The position numbers and the translations under genes are program-made. Under the pieces are notes generated by a model. That model was not told where the DNA came from and did not search any database. It saw only the letters and a program-made list of their open reading frames with translations. DNA of 64,000 nucleotides, from the NCBI RefSeq assembly GCF_029168945.1, contig NC_083602.1, forward strand, positions 43,585,442-43,649,441, read 5' to 3'. This DNA is from Cannabis sativa (lineage: Eukaryota > Streptophyta > Magnoliopsida > Rosales > Cannabaceae). Shown here piece after piece: positions 35,209-47,799 of the stretch (positions are counted from its first letter, which is position 1; each line of letters starts with the position of its first letter).

Positions 35209-36697
35209 TGTAACACCATAACTAGCATAGGCGTGTTAACGTGATTTTAAACATATTGTGCAGCTCGTTGCTAATCAACGAGGTTATTGAAAATCGTGAA
35301 TAATTAAAATTTACTTATTTAATTAGAAACTTAAAGTATTACATATATAAAATTCCGGGATCCTGTTTACAAAATAATTTTTAAAAGTTTACTATACACA
35401 TAAACAAAAGTTTGTCGCCCAACGACTATACAGCAAAAGCCTCAATGTCCCAAAGATCGTACGCTCCAAGTCTAACCGCCCCTACATGTACAATCTTCAT
35501 CTGCTCGCTCTCACGGCTGCTCAACTTTAGCTTTGCCCTTACCTACACATAGCAATAGCAACAGTGAGTCAACAGACTCAGTAAGAAAAGTATAACATAA
35601 AACATACTAATATCCCAGGTTATAAGCAGGTGCCCATACACTCAACCATAACCGTAACTGAGTGAGGAACGTTCTCGACAAAGTATGACTAACTGCGAAT
35701 CCAGCCTATACTCAGTACTCTATTCGTATTGATGTGGTAGAAGATAATTCATACTATTTGATAGCCTATCATATATCTGTTAGCATCTCGGTGCAACTCT
35801 ATGTACACCTCACTATTGCCCTGATATGCTAATCTGATGGCTATAGATTTGCCTAACATATATTTGTTGGTATCTCGGTGCAACTCTATGTAAACCTCAC
35901 CAATACCCTGATATGTTATTCTGATGGCAACTAACATGTACGCTAAACATGTAATCACATATGCATGACATTATACTACTCTTACCTCAATTCCGAATTC
36001 AGGTGTGTCGGCCCACCCAAGTGGAACAACTGCTCGGCGAATTACAGGCTCCTAAATCACATCGATAACCACGAGGATAAGTGAAACACTAAATCACAAT
36101 CGGGACCTAGGTTTTAAACCAAAACCTTATCTATAGCAACTTAATATGGCAATATCCCAAACTAGCAGGACACCAACCAACCAGAAACCTGAAACAGACG
36201 CGAAACGACAAGCTGAAAAACGGGTTTCCCCCCTGCTGCAAAATCCAAGTAACCGATTTTACCCAAAAAACCAACAAAAATTCATACCCTAAGCAAATCG
36301 TTTCCAAACCCAACCAAACTTTCCAGACCTGCATATTACACCACAATAAACATATTCCAAGCAGCAAAACAACAATCAAAGCTCAGATTTGAATTTCACC
36401 ATTAAAGGTCCAAGTTTGAGTTCTAAAACTCAAAGCTTGGTTAAACTCACTAACAGCCCTTAATCCATGCCCCAAACAACATTTCTAAACATATTTAAAC
36501 TCCAGAAAACTAACCCAAACAATAACAGCCACTACAGAACACAAAACTCTAATTCAAGAAAAATACCATTTTCTTAAAATTCAAGAAAACAAGAATAGGA
36601 GTTAAAGAGATTATACCTTTGCTTAAGACTACTACAACCAGTTGAGAATCAAAGGAAAAAAGATGAAGAACACCAACCCTAGCTGCCCTAGGATTTT

Positions 36698-36787
<90 letters not shown>

Positions 36788-37264
36788 TAGTTTTTCAACT
36801 CACTTTTCCTTATTTTATAAAAATGAAATAATACATTAGTTAATCAAGGGTAATATCAACTTATACATGACTAAAAATCTGATTTAAATAAGTTTAATAA
36901 AACTCATAAAAGACAAAGAGCTAATGGGGCAAAATGACCATTTCGCCCCTCCCACACTAAAAGGCATAAAAGATCACTACGGGGTATTTTGGGAAATTCT
37001 AAAATCCCAACCAATCCCGTCATTCCTAATGTCTAACTTTATTCTCCCGCTATACTAAAAATACTAGGATGTGATTCTAATAGCCATACACCACGTTCCA
37101 ATGTTACCGGACACCAAACATGCAAACTCATGAAATTTCTATAAAAGACATATGAAATGCATTCTGAATCCAACTAAATAATTAATTCAATACTAATAAA
37201 TAATTTTCATAATCAAGCCCTAATTATCTGCTAATTTCCAAATTAAAACTAAGCGGTCTTTACA
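35209..37264 (-). repeat. Element C 3' LTR
   Basis: 2056 bp, starts tgtaacaccataactagc and ends gcggtctttaca, abutting the polypurine tract. Collinear with 52096-54077. Contains a tandem pair of about 110 bp ('atatttgttggtatctcggtgcaactctatg', 35765-35930) and an 85-bp GA tract. Confidence 0.93.
36699..36783. repeat. (GA)n microsatellite in left LTR of element C
   Basis: About 42 GA units. The partner LTR at 53586-53615 has only short interrupted GA. It creates a spurious Glu-Arg repeat frame. Confidence 0.97.
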
Positions 37265-37735
37265 ACTATCCCCCTTAAAAGGATTTCGTCCTCGAAATCT
37301 AACCTGAACAACTCTGGATATTGAGCTCTCATATCTGATTCTAACTTCCAGGTGGCTTCCTCCACCTTGCTATTTCTCCAGAGTACTTTGATCAGAGCTA
37401 TGGTCTTGTTCCGAAGAACCTTATCCTTTCTGTCAAGGATCTGAACTGGTTGTTCTTCATAAGACATGTCTGGTTGCAGTTCAAGATTCTCATAGCTAAG
37501 TACATGAGTAGGGTCTGAAATGTATTTTCTCAACATCGAGACATGGAATACGTTGTGAATTGTTGAAAGAGCTAGAGGCAAAGCTAATCCATATGCCACT
37601 TTTCCAACCTTCTCGAGAATCTCAAAAGGTCCAGTAAACCTAGGGCATAATTTGCCTATCTTCTCGAAATGCTTGATCCCCTTCATAGGAGACACCCGTA
37701 GAAACACACGATCCCCTACTTAAAATTCTACATCT
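37249..37735 (-). pseudogene. Element C integrase C-terminus and chromodomain
   Basis: Open for about 150 codons. GIKHFEKIGKLCPRFTGPFEI and ALSTIHNVFHVSMLRKY mark the integrase C-terminal domain. LRNKTIALIKVLWRNS and VEEATWKLESDMR mark the chromodomain. It runs to the end of the coding region and slightly into the LTR. A stop and frame change near 37720-37740 (a run of T near 37760) separates it from the core. Confidence 0.88.
37265..37283 (-). other. Element C polypurine tract
   Basis: The minus strand reads CCTTTTAAGGGGGATAGT immediately before the 3' LTR. Confidence 0.82.
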
Positions 37736-38422
37736 CTACGTTTCGGATCTGCATAACTTTTTTTTTTGCCTGCTTTGAGAAGTAAGCATTCTGGCTTTAA
37801 TCTTCTCAATTACTTCATTGGTCCGTTGTACTGATTCTGGACCTAAGTATTTCCTCTCCCCTGTCTCATCCAAGTGGATGGGAGATCTACATTTTCGGCC
37901 ATATAATAGTTCATAGGGAGCCATCCCTATAGTACTCTGATAACTATTATTGTACGAAAATTCTATCAACGGTAGATACTTACTCCAGGAGCCTTCGAAA
38001 TCCATAACACAGGCTCGTAACATATGTTCCAGTATCTGAATCGTCCTTTCGGACTGTCCATCTGTCTGAGGATGGAAAGATGTACTGAACTTCAGTTTGG
38101 TACCTATAGCCCGTTGTAAACTTTGCCAAAATTTTGAAGTAAACTTCGAATCTCTATCTGAAACTATGGATTTTGGCACACCATGCAGTCTTACAATCTC
38201 TTTTACGTATAGATCTGCATACTGATCCACTGAGAAGGTTGTTTTAACTGGTAGAAAATGAGCAGACTTCGTAAATCAATCCACCACAACCGAAATAGAA
38301 TCAAACAAACCCGTGGTTCTAGGTAACCCAACCACAAAGTCCATCGTGATATCTTCCTATTTCCATTCAGGTAGGGTTAAAGGCTGCAACAACCCTGCCC
38401 GTCTCTGATGTTCAGCCTTGAT
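37736..38422 (-). pseudogene. Element C integrase core
   Basis: The open part 37736-38230 has SIVSDRDSKFTSKFWQSLQ (second catalytic Asp) and QTDGQSERTIQILE (catalytic Glu), with GMAPYELLYGRKCRSP after it. The part with the first catalytic Asp (38231-38422) is recognisable next to it but has in-frame stops (about 38275 and 38425). Confidence 0.87.
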
Positions 38423-39109
38423 CTATTGACAGGTTAAGCATCTCGATACGAATGCTACCACATTCTTCTTTATTCTGCTCCACCAGAAGTAGGGTTTAAA
38501 ATTTTGATACATCTTGGTGGTGTCGGGATGCAGGGAATATGGAGTGGTATGAGCCTCTTCAAGAATTTCCTTTCTGAGTTCCATACTATTAGGAACACAG
38601 ACTCTGGTCTTAAACAACAACATTCCACTGTCTGACATTGTAAAGTCTTTAGCTTGACCAGCCGAAACCTCTTCTCTGACTTTTACTAACTCTGGATTAG
38701 TTAGCTGAGCAGATTTAACATGTTCTAACAAATCAGATTGCAGCGTCAAGTTATGAAGTTTGCCTACAACAAACGCGATGCTTGATCTGACCATATCTTC
38801 TGCTAACTGAGACAAAATTTGAACCATGCTAGCTACTTGTCTGGGACCCTTTCTACTCAGAGCATCAGCCACTACATTGGCTATCCCAGGATGGTAAAGG
38901 ATCTCACAATCGTAATCCTTAACCAACTCTAACCAACGCCTCTGTCTCATATTCAAATCTTTCTGAGTAAAGAAATATTTGAGACTTTTATGATCGGTAT
39001 AGATTTTACATATCTCTCCATAGAGATAATGCCGCCAAATCTTTAAAGCAAACACTACTGCGGCAAGTTCTAGGTCATGAGTTGGGTATCGCTGTTCATA
39101 ATCTTTCAA
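38423..39109 (-). pseudogene. Element C RNase H end, connection and integrase zinc-binding domain
   Basis: Begins [19 protein letters not shown] and [12 protein letters not shown] of RNase H, then [16 protein letters not shown] (the frame that is broken in B), and ends with the His/Cys segment FVSRCLTCQ of integrase. A stop (TAA) at about 39110 separates it from the first half of RNase H. Confidence 0.88.
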
Positions 39110-39742
39110 TTAACGGGAGGCATAGGTAATAACTCGATTGGCTTGTATCAGAACACACCCCAGACCCTGTCTGGATGCATCACAATAAACTACAAACTTC
39201 TCTTTGTCAGAAGGCAGAGCTAACACTGGAGCTGTAATTAACCTCTGCTTCAGCTCCTGAAAACTTGATTCACACTTATTCGTCCATACAAATGCTGATT
39301 CTTTTTTTGTGAGCTCGGTTAAGGGTGTTGAAATTTTAGAAAACCCTTCAACGAACCGACGATAATATCCAGCCAGACCCAAGAAGCTTCTAACTTCTGT
39401 CACTATTTTTGGTCTCGGCCAATCTCTAATGGATTCTATCTTTCTCGGATCCATCTTGATCCCATCTTTGCTAACAATGTGCCCAAGGAAGGACACCTGA
39501 GATAGCCAAAATTTGCACTTCTTGAATTTGGCATATAACTTGTGTTCTCAAAGTCGTTGCAAAACCATCTGAAGATGTTGTTCATGTTCCTCTTCTGATT
39601 GTGAGCACACAAGGATGTCGTCGATAAATACAATAACACAAATATCGAGGAAATCCTTGAATACCCTATTCATCAGATCCATGAAAGCTGCGGAAGCATT
39701 GGTTAGTTCAAAAGACACAACCAAAAATTCCATAATGTCCAT
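39110..39742 (-). pseudogene. Element C reverse transcriptase C-terminal half and RNase H start
   Basis: 39548-39742 has [13 protein letters not shown] and the catalytic FIDDILVCS. 39110-39496 has [32 protein letters not shown] and [18 protein letters not shown] stop lies between them near 39550 (AGA/CGA to TGA type). Immediately upstream (39780-39860) the RT front half is missing by deletion. Confidence 0.88.
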
Positions 39743-40058
39743 ACCTAGTGCGGAAAGCTATCTTTAGAATGTCCTCCTCTCAGATTCTCAACTGATGATA
39801 GCCCGATCGGAGATCCATCTTTGAAAAGACTGTTTTCCCCCTGAGGTTGAATTCTCAATTCTTTAAGTTTTGCTGGAGCCATTCTGAAAGTGGTCTTAGA
39901 AATCGGTTCTACTCCAGATGCCAAATGATTAACAAACTCAATTTCCCTCTGAGGTGGTAAACCCGGAAGTTCGTCGGGAAAAATCTAGAAATTCCCGACC
40001 CACCTTGATGTCTTCTGGCCGAACAGAGTCAGGCCAAGTGGTATCCAATACAACGGCT

Positions 40059-40600
40059 TCAAAACCCAAGACATCCCACTCGTAACAATTCCCTAGCTGT
40101 TAACACTGAAATTACTGGGATCCGAGTTCCCTGAATCGAACCGACAAAAACAAATGGTTCTTCACCTTCAGGTTGGAAGATTACCATCTTCCTCTTACAG
40201 TCAATACTGGCTGAGTACTTGGACAAGAAATCCATTCCCAGTATAATATCAAAATCCACTAAATTCATCTCTATCAAATTAGCATTCAACTCTCAATCTT
40301 CTATTCGATTGGCATGGACCTAATCCACCTTTTGGAGATAACTAACTCTCCGCCAGGCAGTAGGGTTCCAAACCCTGTCTCATAACTATCATGCGGTCTA
40401 TCCAATTTACTAAAAATTCTGGCCGCCACATAAGAATGAGTGGCCCCATAGTCAAACAACACAGAGAAATAAGAGTTGTTGATCGAGAGCTGACCTGCTA
40501 CCACTGAAGGGCTGGCGTCTGCATCATCCTGGGTTATCGCGAACACCCTGGCTGGAGTGGTTTTAGCTGGAGTCTTTGGTGCCTCAGTTCTGAGCTGGGG
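40059..40600 (-). pseudogene. Element C protease region
   Basis: Read right to left: LFDYGATHSYV (catalytic box with Ser changed to Tyr), then FDIILGMDFLSKYSASIDC and the MVIFQPEGEEPFVFVG linker. A frameshift near 40300 joins the two ORFs. The altered DSGA motif alone would inactivate it. Confidence 0.88.
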
Positions 40601-41466
40601 ACAATCACTCTTGTAATGCCCTGACATGCCACACTGAAAGCACCCCTGCCCTTTACACTCCCCCAGATGGTGCTTTTTACAACTGGGGCACTCTGGGTAA
40701 GTGTATCGGGTTTTAGTGCCACTATGGTGATTGCCTCGACCGTGGTTCCCCCAGAACCTCTTGTTTTGACCTGAGCCACTGGCTGCAGTGGATGCCTTTC
40801 TTTTTTGATCTATGGCCGAACCACTATCGCCCCTGCTAAAACCTGATGCAGGAGGGGTAGGAGCCCCGCCAACAACTGGAGTCCCACCAGACTCAATCAT
40901 ACATCCCACTACACCCTCAGCTCGCAGTGCCTTATCCACCATTTCAGCATAAGTGGTTTTGTCATCAGTAGTAATCATTAGATCGTGCTTGATCTTTGCA
41001 TTTAACCCATCCATGTATTTTTCTGTCTTACTGAAGTCAGTTGGCACAATTCCCGAGGCCAACCTCCCCAAACGGTCAAATTGCGTTGTATACTCAGTAA
41101 CACTCATATTTTCTTTCTAAGTCAAATGAGTGAATTCTTTTCTCTTAGCACTTCTAACTGCTTCATTGTAATACTTAGCATTGAAAAGTTCCTGGAACTT
41201 TTCCCAGGTCATTGTTGTAACGTCATGAGTTAGGAACACCATGTCCCACCATACTAGAGCGTCCTCTTAAAATTGGAATGTGGCACAGACCACCCTATCA
41301 TTACCGGTGACGCCCATAAAGTTTAAGATTCTGGTAATCACTGTTAGCCAGTGGTCGGCTTTCATAACATCAGGACCTCCCAGGAAAACTGGAGGTGCTT
41401 GCTTACAGAGCCTTTCATACAGGGATTCCATTCGGTTCACTGCAACTAGAGGTTCGGCTTGCAATG
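40601..41466 (-). pseudogene. Element C gag, main part
   Basis: Contains YERLCKQAPPVFLGGPD, MGVTGNDRVVCATFQF, MSVTEYTTQFDRLGRLA and DGLNAKIKHDLMITTDD, a basic linker and the CCHC knuckle CFQCGMSGHYKSDC (about 40620-40660). Stops near 41120 and 41265 break the frame. D2 cuts it at 41466/41467; the N-terminal part is at 51524-51840. Confidence 0.88.
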
Positions 41467-43347
41467 TGTTGGGTTTTATGCCCTAAATAAAACTCATTTC
41501 AATATAATCAGATTTACTTATTAATATAGATCAGAAATAACATTTAATGTTGCATGGTTCACATGATTTATTTCATGATTATATGTACATAATGTATAAA
41601 TTCATCTGAAACCCTTTTCACATACTTGATCCTGTTTATTGTGCCGTCAACACATTGGAAAGTAAACATGACTATGTGAATAAAGTTTCCTAGATTTATC
41701 AGACACAGGGTTTTACTGATATGATAATCTACAACAGAGTTTACTTGTATTTGGAGAAATACTATGTTCTTTCCAGAGCATTGGTTAAAGTAAAGCTCAG
41801 GTTGGATGCATGGAGTATGCATCGGAAGGGACCGATATTGAACTTTGACTTAGATTTATTAAACTTACCGTAATATCTATTCAAGTCAATATCGCCTAGT
41901 TGATCCTAGATCAAATGATCTTAATCCTGATATGATTAGGCTCAATCTTGAAAGGCTATTCGTGTTCTTTGATTTGTTAGTTAAGCCTACTTTTAGGTCA
42001 GGGTGATACGTACATTTTGGGAACACGGTAGTGCAATTGAGTGGGAGCGCTAGCATAAACATGGAATCTATAGCTTCTATCTGGCGAATAGTAAGCAAAG
42101 GATGATCTCCTTCGAGCTTGACCAAACGAACATAAATGGTGGAGTACTCATTTCACATTAGCTGAAATATCATTTATACGGGGTCAAGTGTTTTAAGGAA
42201 TAAATACATTGTAGGGTGTAACGGTAATTTAATCCCTTTACAGTGTAGATCATTCATATAGAGGATCATTGATCACATTAGGATTATAACAATGGATAAC
42301 TAATGATGTGTCTATATGGTGGAACATATAGAGCATTCTATATGCGAGAGTGCAATTCTAAGTTCTATGCGTGGATTCAACGAAGAATTAATAAGTTAGT
42401 GAATTTTAGTGCTAAATTCTTGATCTACTTATTGGAAGCTCGGTTATATAGACCCATGGTCCCCCCACTAGTTGAGATAATATTGCTTGTAAGACTCATG
42501 TAATTGGTTTTGATTAATCAATTATAATTCACAAATTAGACTATGTCTATTTGTGAAATTTTCACTAAGTAAGGGCGAAATTGTAAAGAAAGAGTTTATA
42601 GGGGCATATTTGTTAATTATGATACTTTGTATGGTTCAATTAATAAATATGATAAATGACAATATTATTTAATAATTATTTATAGTTATTAAATAGTTAG
42701 AATTGGCATTTAAATGATTGAATTAGGAAATTGGCATTTTTGAGAAAATCAGATACAAAAGGTGTTAAAATTGCAAAATTGCAAAGCCCAAGGCCCAATC
42801 CATTAAGTGTATGGTCGGCCACCTTTGTAGCTTTTTTAAATGATTTTTTCATTATTTTAATGCCATATAATTCAAATCAAACCCTAGAGGAATGCTATAA
42901 ATAGATAGTGAAGGCTTCAGGAAAATAACACACTTTCTGAATCAGAAAAAACTGAGCCTCCACTCTCTTCTCTAGCCGCCACTCTCTCTCTCTTTTCTTC
43001 CTCAATATTTCGAACCTCTCTTAGTGATTAGAGTAGTGCCCACACACATCAAGTGATACCTCAATCATAGTGAGGAAGATCGTGAAGAAAGATTATCAGC
43101 AAAGGAGATTCAGCATCAAAGATTCAGAGAAAGAGATCCGAGTTCGGATATTGATAATGCTCTGCTACAGAAAGGAATCAAGGGCTAGATATCTGAACGG
43201 AAGGAGTCATTATATTCCGCTGCACCCAATGTAAGGTTTCTTAAACTTTATATGTGTTTATTTTATCGTTTTAGAAAGTTCATATTTAGGATGTTAATAA
43301 ACATACTTGTGAGTAGATCTAAGATCCTGGTAAAATAATTTCCTACA
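41467..43347 (+). repeat. D2 5' LTR
   Basis: 1881 bp, starts tgttgggttttatgccc, ends cctaca. TATA-like gctataaatagatag near 42895. Confidence 0.95.
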
Positions 43348-46300
43348 ACTGGCCTCAGAGCCATGGTAATTGATTTACTTGCAAGAAATTTGGACTTTAA
43401 AACGATTGTTTGTATGTTCTTTGGATGGTATCATGTTGTATTGAGTGTTATTTGATGATTGATTGATGTTTGTGAAATTTTCGTGAAAAATAATTGCGAT
43501 TTTATCTCTGGAATTATTTTTATTGGATAGTATGGAAAAAATTAAGCAAGTTAGCCTTTTACAGAACTCAATTTGGATTTTATTTGAATTAGTTATGATT
43601 TTTTGAAGATTTGACAAAATCGGAAATTTTGTCTTGATAGTTTCATGATCGCAGAACTGTCCGTACAGTTTCGGATTTTTTCCTTTTTCTTCAATTTTTC
43701 ATACTTTTTCATGGAATTAACTTCCAATTTTTTGTATGGTTTTGTATATATACTATTACTATTCCTAATTCAATTCTAATTATCATTTTGAATTAATTTA
43801 ATTTTTTTTTAAATTAATTCAAGATATTAGTGTAATTTGAATTCGAATAGAATTAGTATTTATCTTTTTGCTTAAAAATCTATCTTATTTTAAAATTTGA
43901 TTATATCTTATCTTATTTTAAATTTAAAAATAAGATATTTATAATTATGTAATTTTTAAATGATATAAGATATTTTGCTAATTTTTGAATTTTGTTATTT
44001 TATTTATTTAAATTAAATTTAAAATTTGAAAAAGATATTTATTTATCTTTTCTAATTTTTTATTTAATTTTTATTTATAAAATAACATTTAAAATTTAAA
44101 AGTAGTTAGCAAATTTTTGAAATGATATTTAGGTTGGTTGAAACCTAATTTTTCAAAAATTGTAGGTTTAATTTTAAATTTTTTTTTAAATTTCGAATTT
44201 TTTTTAAATTTTTTTTAAAAATTTTCGAAATTTTTTATTTTTTTTTATTTAATTAATTATTTTCGAAATTAAATATTTATTTAAAATTAAATAAATCCTA
44301 CATCCAACTATCCAGCTAACCTTGTTGCAGGAGTATGTGTTTTAGCTTATGTGTAAGTTTTTAAAAACCTATTATTACTTGATTGCAAATAGCCATGGTT
44401 ACTTTTTGCCAGATCTAATGATCTGATGGCTCCCTTGGTCAAGATAATAATTTGTAACAGGTATATTTACAATCTTCTTTCATCTGTGTATGACCTAGCA
44501 ACATGATAGGACCCATCCAAAGTGTGCCTGTGTGAGCCTATGTGTTTAATTTTATTATAGATGCATATAGGTTAATGTTGCTAAATAAAATGTCATAGTC
44601 ATTGATAGATTTTATTTAGGCTCATTTAGTTTTGGGCTTATTCAATTAATAACAGTTGTTCTTATTAAGGTTAAATTCCTCTCTTTTGGGCCTTGTGTGA
44701 GAGTTGGGAGCCATAGAAGTGGGTACGACATACTGAACCCAGCACCCCCTCACACAAACCACCCCAATTGTGAAGGCCCATTTGCCTGATTTGAATGACT
44801 GTACTAGGTTAATTAAACTAGTTTAACCTAATAAAATTGATTAGCAACATAATTAATTTCATTTATTTTGAAATTAATTTAAGAAAATATAGTTTAAGGA
44901 ATTTTATATTCTAAGCTAAACTATATGTATTTTCTTGTATTTAATTAAATATAGAATTATAACCATCTAGATTCTTTCTGGAACTTAATTTAAATTTTTC
45001 ATTAAATATTCTTATTTAAGTTGATATTTAGTTATCTACAACTAACCAACTTAAATCTGAATATCTTTTGAATTTCAAATTTCAAAATTAAGTTGAGGAA
45101 TTTTAGGCATTGGTTATTAAGATTCTTTAGATATTTTTTAAGTTAATATCTTTTCAAATATTAACTTAAAATGGAATATTTTTCAAATTAAGTGGTTACA
45201 ACTTAATTTTTGATATTTAATTAAATTTAAATTTGAAAATATTTAAGTTCTAGATTTTTCTATTACAACTTAAATTAGATATTTTTTCAAATTTTGTGGA
45301 AAAGATACTTAGTCAAATAAGATATTTTCTAGATAGTTATTTCTAGACTACTTATTATTTCTAATATTAAATAGGAAAATATTATAAATTGTGAAATTAA
45401 TTATTTATATAATTAATTTTGGTACAATTTATTTTAAGAATATTTTTCCTAGTATTAAACTAGAGATTAATAATTAAGCCTTCTCTACACTTAATTATTT
45501 ATTTCTTGAATTTAATACATTTAATTAATTTGAAAATTAAATATCTAAGTTGATTTTATCATCATACTTAAATATTTCTTTTTCATGACATTTAATTAAA
45601 TAGAAAATTATTTTTAGTTGAAATTTAATTTTTCAACTAAATTTAAATAATTTTCAAAATATATTTTTTCTTTATTTTATTAATCAATTTTTTTCGAAAT
45701 TGCATTTCTTAAATGCTAGAATTTCGAATTTTATCTTGAAAAATAGATTAAGTTGTAAATTAATTATTTATTTTAATTAATTCTTGGATCAACTTAAATC
45801 AATGATTTTTTCATTTATTGATTAATCTAAAATAAATTGAATTAAAGTATATTATTAGAAATTGAATTAATTAGTCAAAGGAAAATCTAGATAGGTGATA
45901 TTTTTGCTTGAAGTATTTTTCTAGTGTATTTAATTAAATAGAAAATTAATATTTAAGTTGATTTTCATCATCATACTTAAATATTTGTAATTTTTCTTAT
46001 ATATTTAATTAAATAGGAAAATTATATTTTTTGTTGTAAATTAATTTTATTAATTAATTTTGGGCCAACATTAAATTAGAATAATTTTTCCAGATTTATT
46101 TTTTATTTTAATATGCATTTTTCGAAAAGCTGTATTCTTATATACTTTAATTTTTCGAAATGCAATATATATTTATAGAAAATTAAATTTGAGTTGTAAA
46201 TTAATTTAAATTAATTTTGTAACAACTTAAATATTTTTTTCTAAATATTTATTGGAAATTATTACTAAGATGGAAATAATTCATGTTATTTTCATATCCA

Positions 46301-47799
46301 TCTAAGTAAAATTTATAAATATTAAATTAAAATTTATATTTAGAATTTTTCATTCTAAATTGGAAATTTTAATTAAATAAATATATATTTAAAATAAATA
46401 GAATAAATAAAGAGAATAAAAGAAAATACAACTCTTTTTAAATAATGAGCTTTATTATCAAGAGACATTCGATCTCCATTGTGGGTTTTACACCGCGTTT
46501 GTTTTAGTGAGTAATCCTCCCTAATGGAGGAACGTTCATTAGCAATTTCGCACCGTTTAACCTCGCATGATAAGTAGTTTGTAAGTGTTTTGTATGGTAT
46601 GGATCACCCTAATGGTGGCGACCATACTTGACTTGCAAATTATGAAACAATGGTGGAAGCTCATAAGATAGAATTGCCTTGACTCTCGCCTAAACGGGAC
46701 AACGCTGAATTCCAATCTTGATCGAATAAAAGGTTGCTAGAATGTTTAACATTTTAGACGAGCTGACAACTCTATTCAATGAATGGTAGCTTTGACTCTC
46801 GCCTAAACGGGACAACGATATCGGTTGTTGAAAACCTTGGAAATTATTTAGGATTGTAAGTTTTAGTATTTTCACTTGTCATTCCTACTTACTATATGTT
46901 TATAATTTCGAATTGTGTATGAATTTATATTGAACCATGTTATTTTCTGTTATTAAGTTGTAGTTTAATTTCGAATCTTCATTGTTGGTCTAACTTGGCT
47001 TGTTTATCTAATGAGATAAATCCCTAGTGGATTTTCACCATTAGACATACATAATAGTGTTAGATCTCGAAAGATAAATATTGTATATGCGACATCTAGC
47101 TGTTCATCAATTGATGACACCTTAGACTAGTATTTTTACGATATGAAACAAGAAGATTGTATAAATAAGATTACTTTGACTTTCGCTAATCGAAGCATCG
47201 TTGGATTCTTATTTATAAACGAAATTATCCTAATTCCTCTTAGCTTATTCATTTTGAATTAGCTTCAAAACATATCATTGGATGAATGGTCTATAAATCA
47301 TTTCATGTCATTCTATATTTTCTCTTAAGAAATTAAATGACGCTTATGATTATAATCCCGAAATTCTATTCCCAATTGATATAAATCCTCAATCTTAGAA
47401 ATCTCCTACTTGTATGGGCAAATCTGACTTAGAGTTATAATAGTAGTGCTGGTCCAAGATAGAATTACTCATTATATTTGGTATAAATTTAAGTCTTTGA
47501 CTTTAATTTTAGATTCCAAATAGAAATTTTCTTATATTTCTAATTCCAGAATACAATACAGTTACACTTTCTCAAGTGTTTATATCCATCTTCTATTAAT
47601 GGATTAAAACTGTATGGAATATGAGTTAGGTATTCTGTGACCAGGATCCACTTGCAGTATTCTAAGAACTCTTTGATGTAACTAAACCTATGTCATCAAT
47701 AGACACTACCACATTTTTTTAATCTATGGCATTTGTATCTTGTTCATAATGGATTTGACAAGATCAATCTCTGCAAAGAGTTAATATGCCTATATCCAC
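43348..47799 (+). other. D2 internal, 5' half: AT-rich, no gene recognised
   Basis: Primer-binding site at 43350-43361, then AT-rich non-coding sequence collinear with D1 13714-18199, except for the shortened AT repeat near 43900 and a replaced patch at about 46480-46640. No gag found. Confidence 0.7.

Noticed and set aside
36642..36839. ORF rich in Glu-Arg repeats
   Set aside because: Translation of the GA microsatellite in LTR C; no coding evidence.
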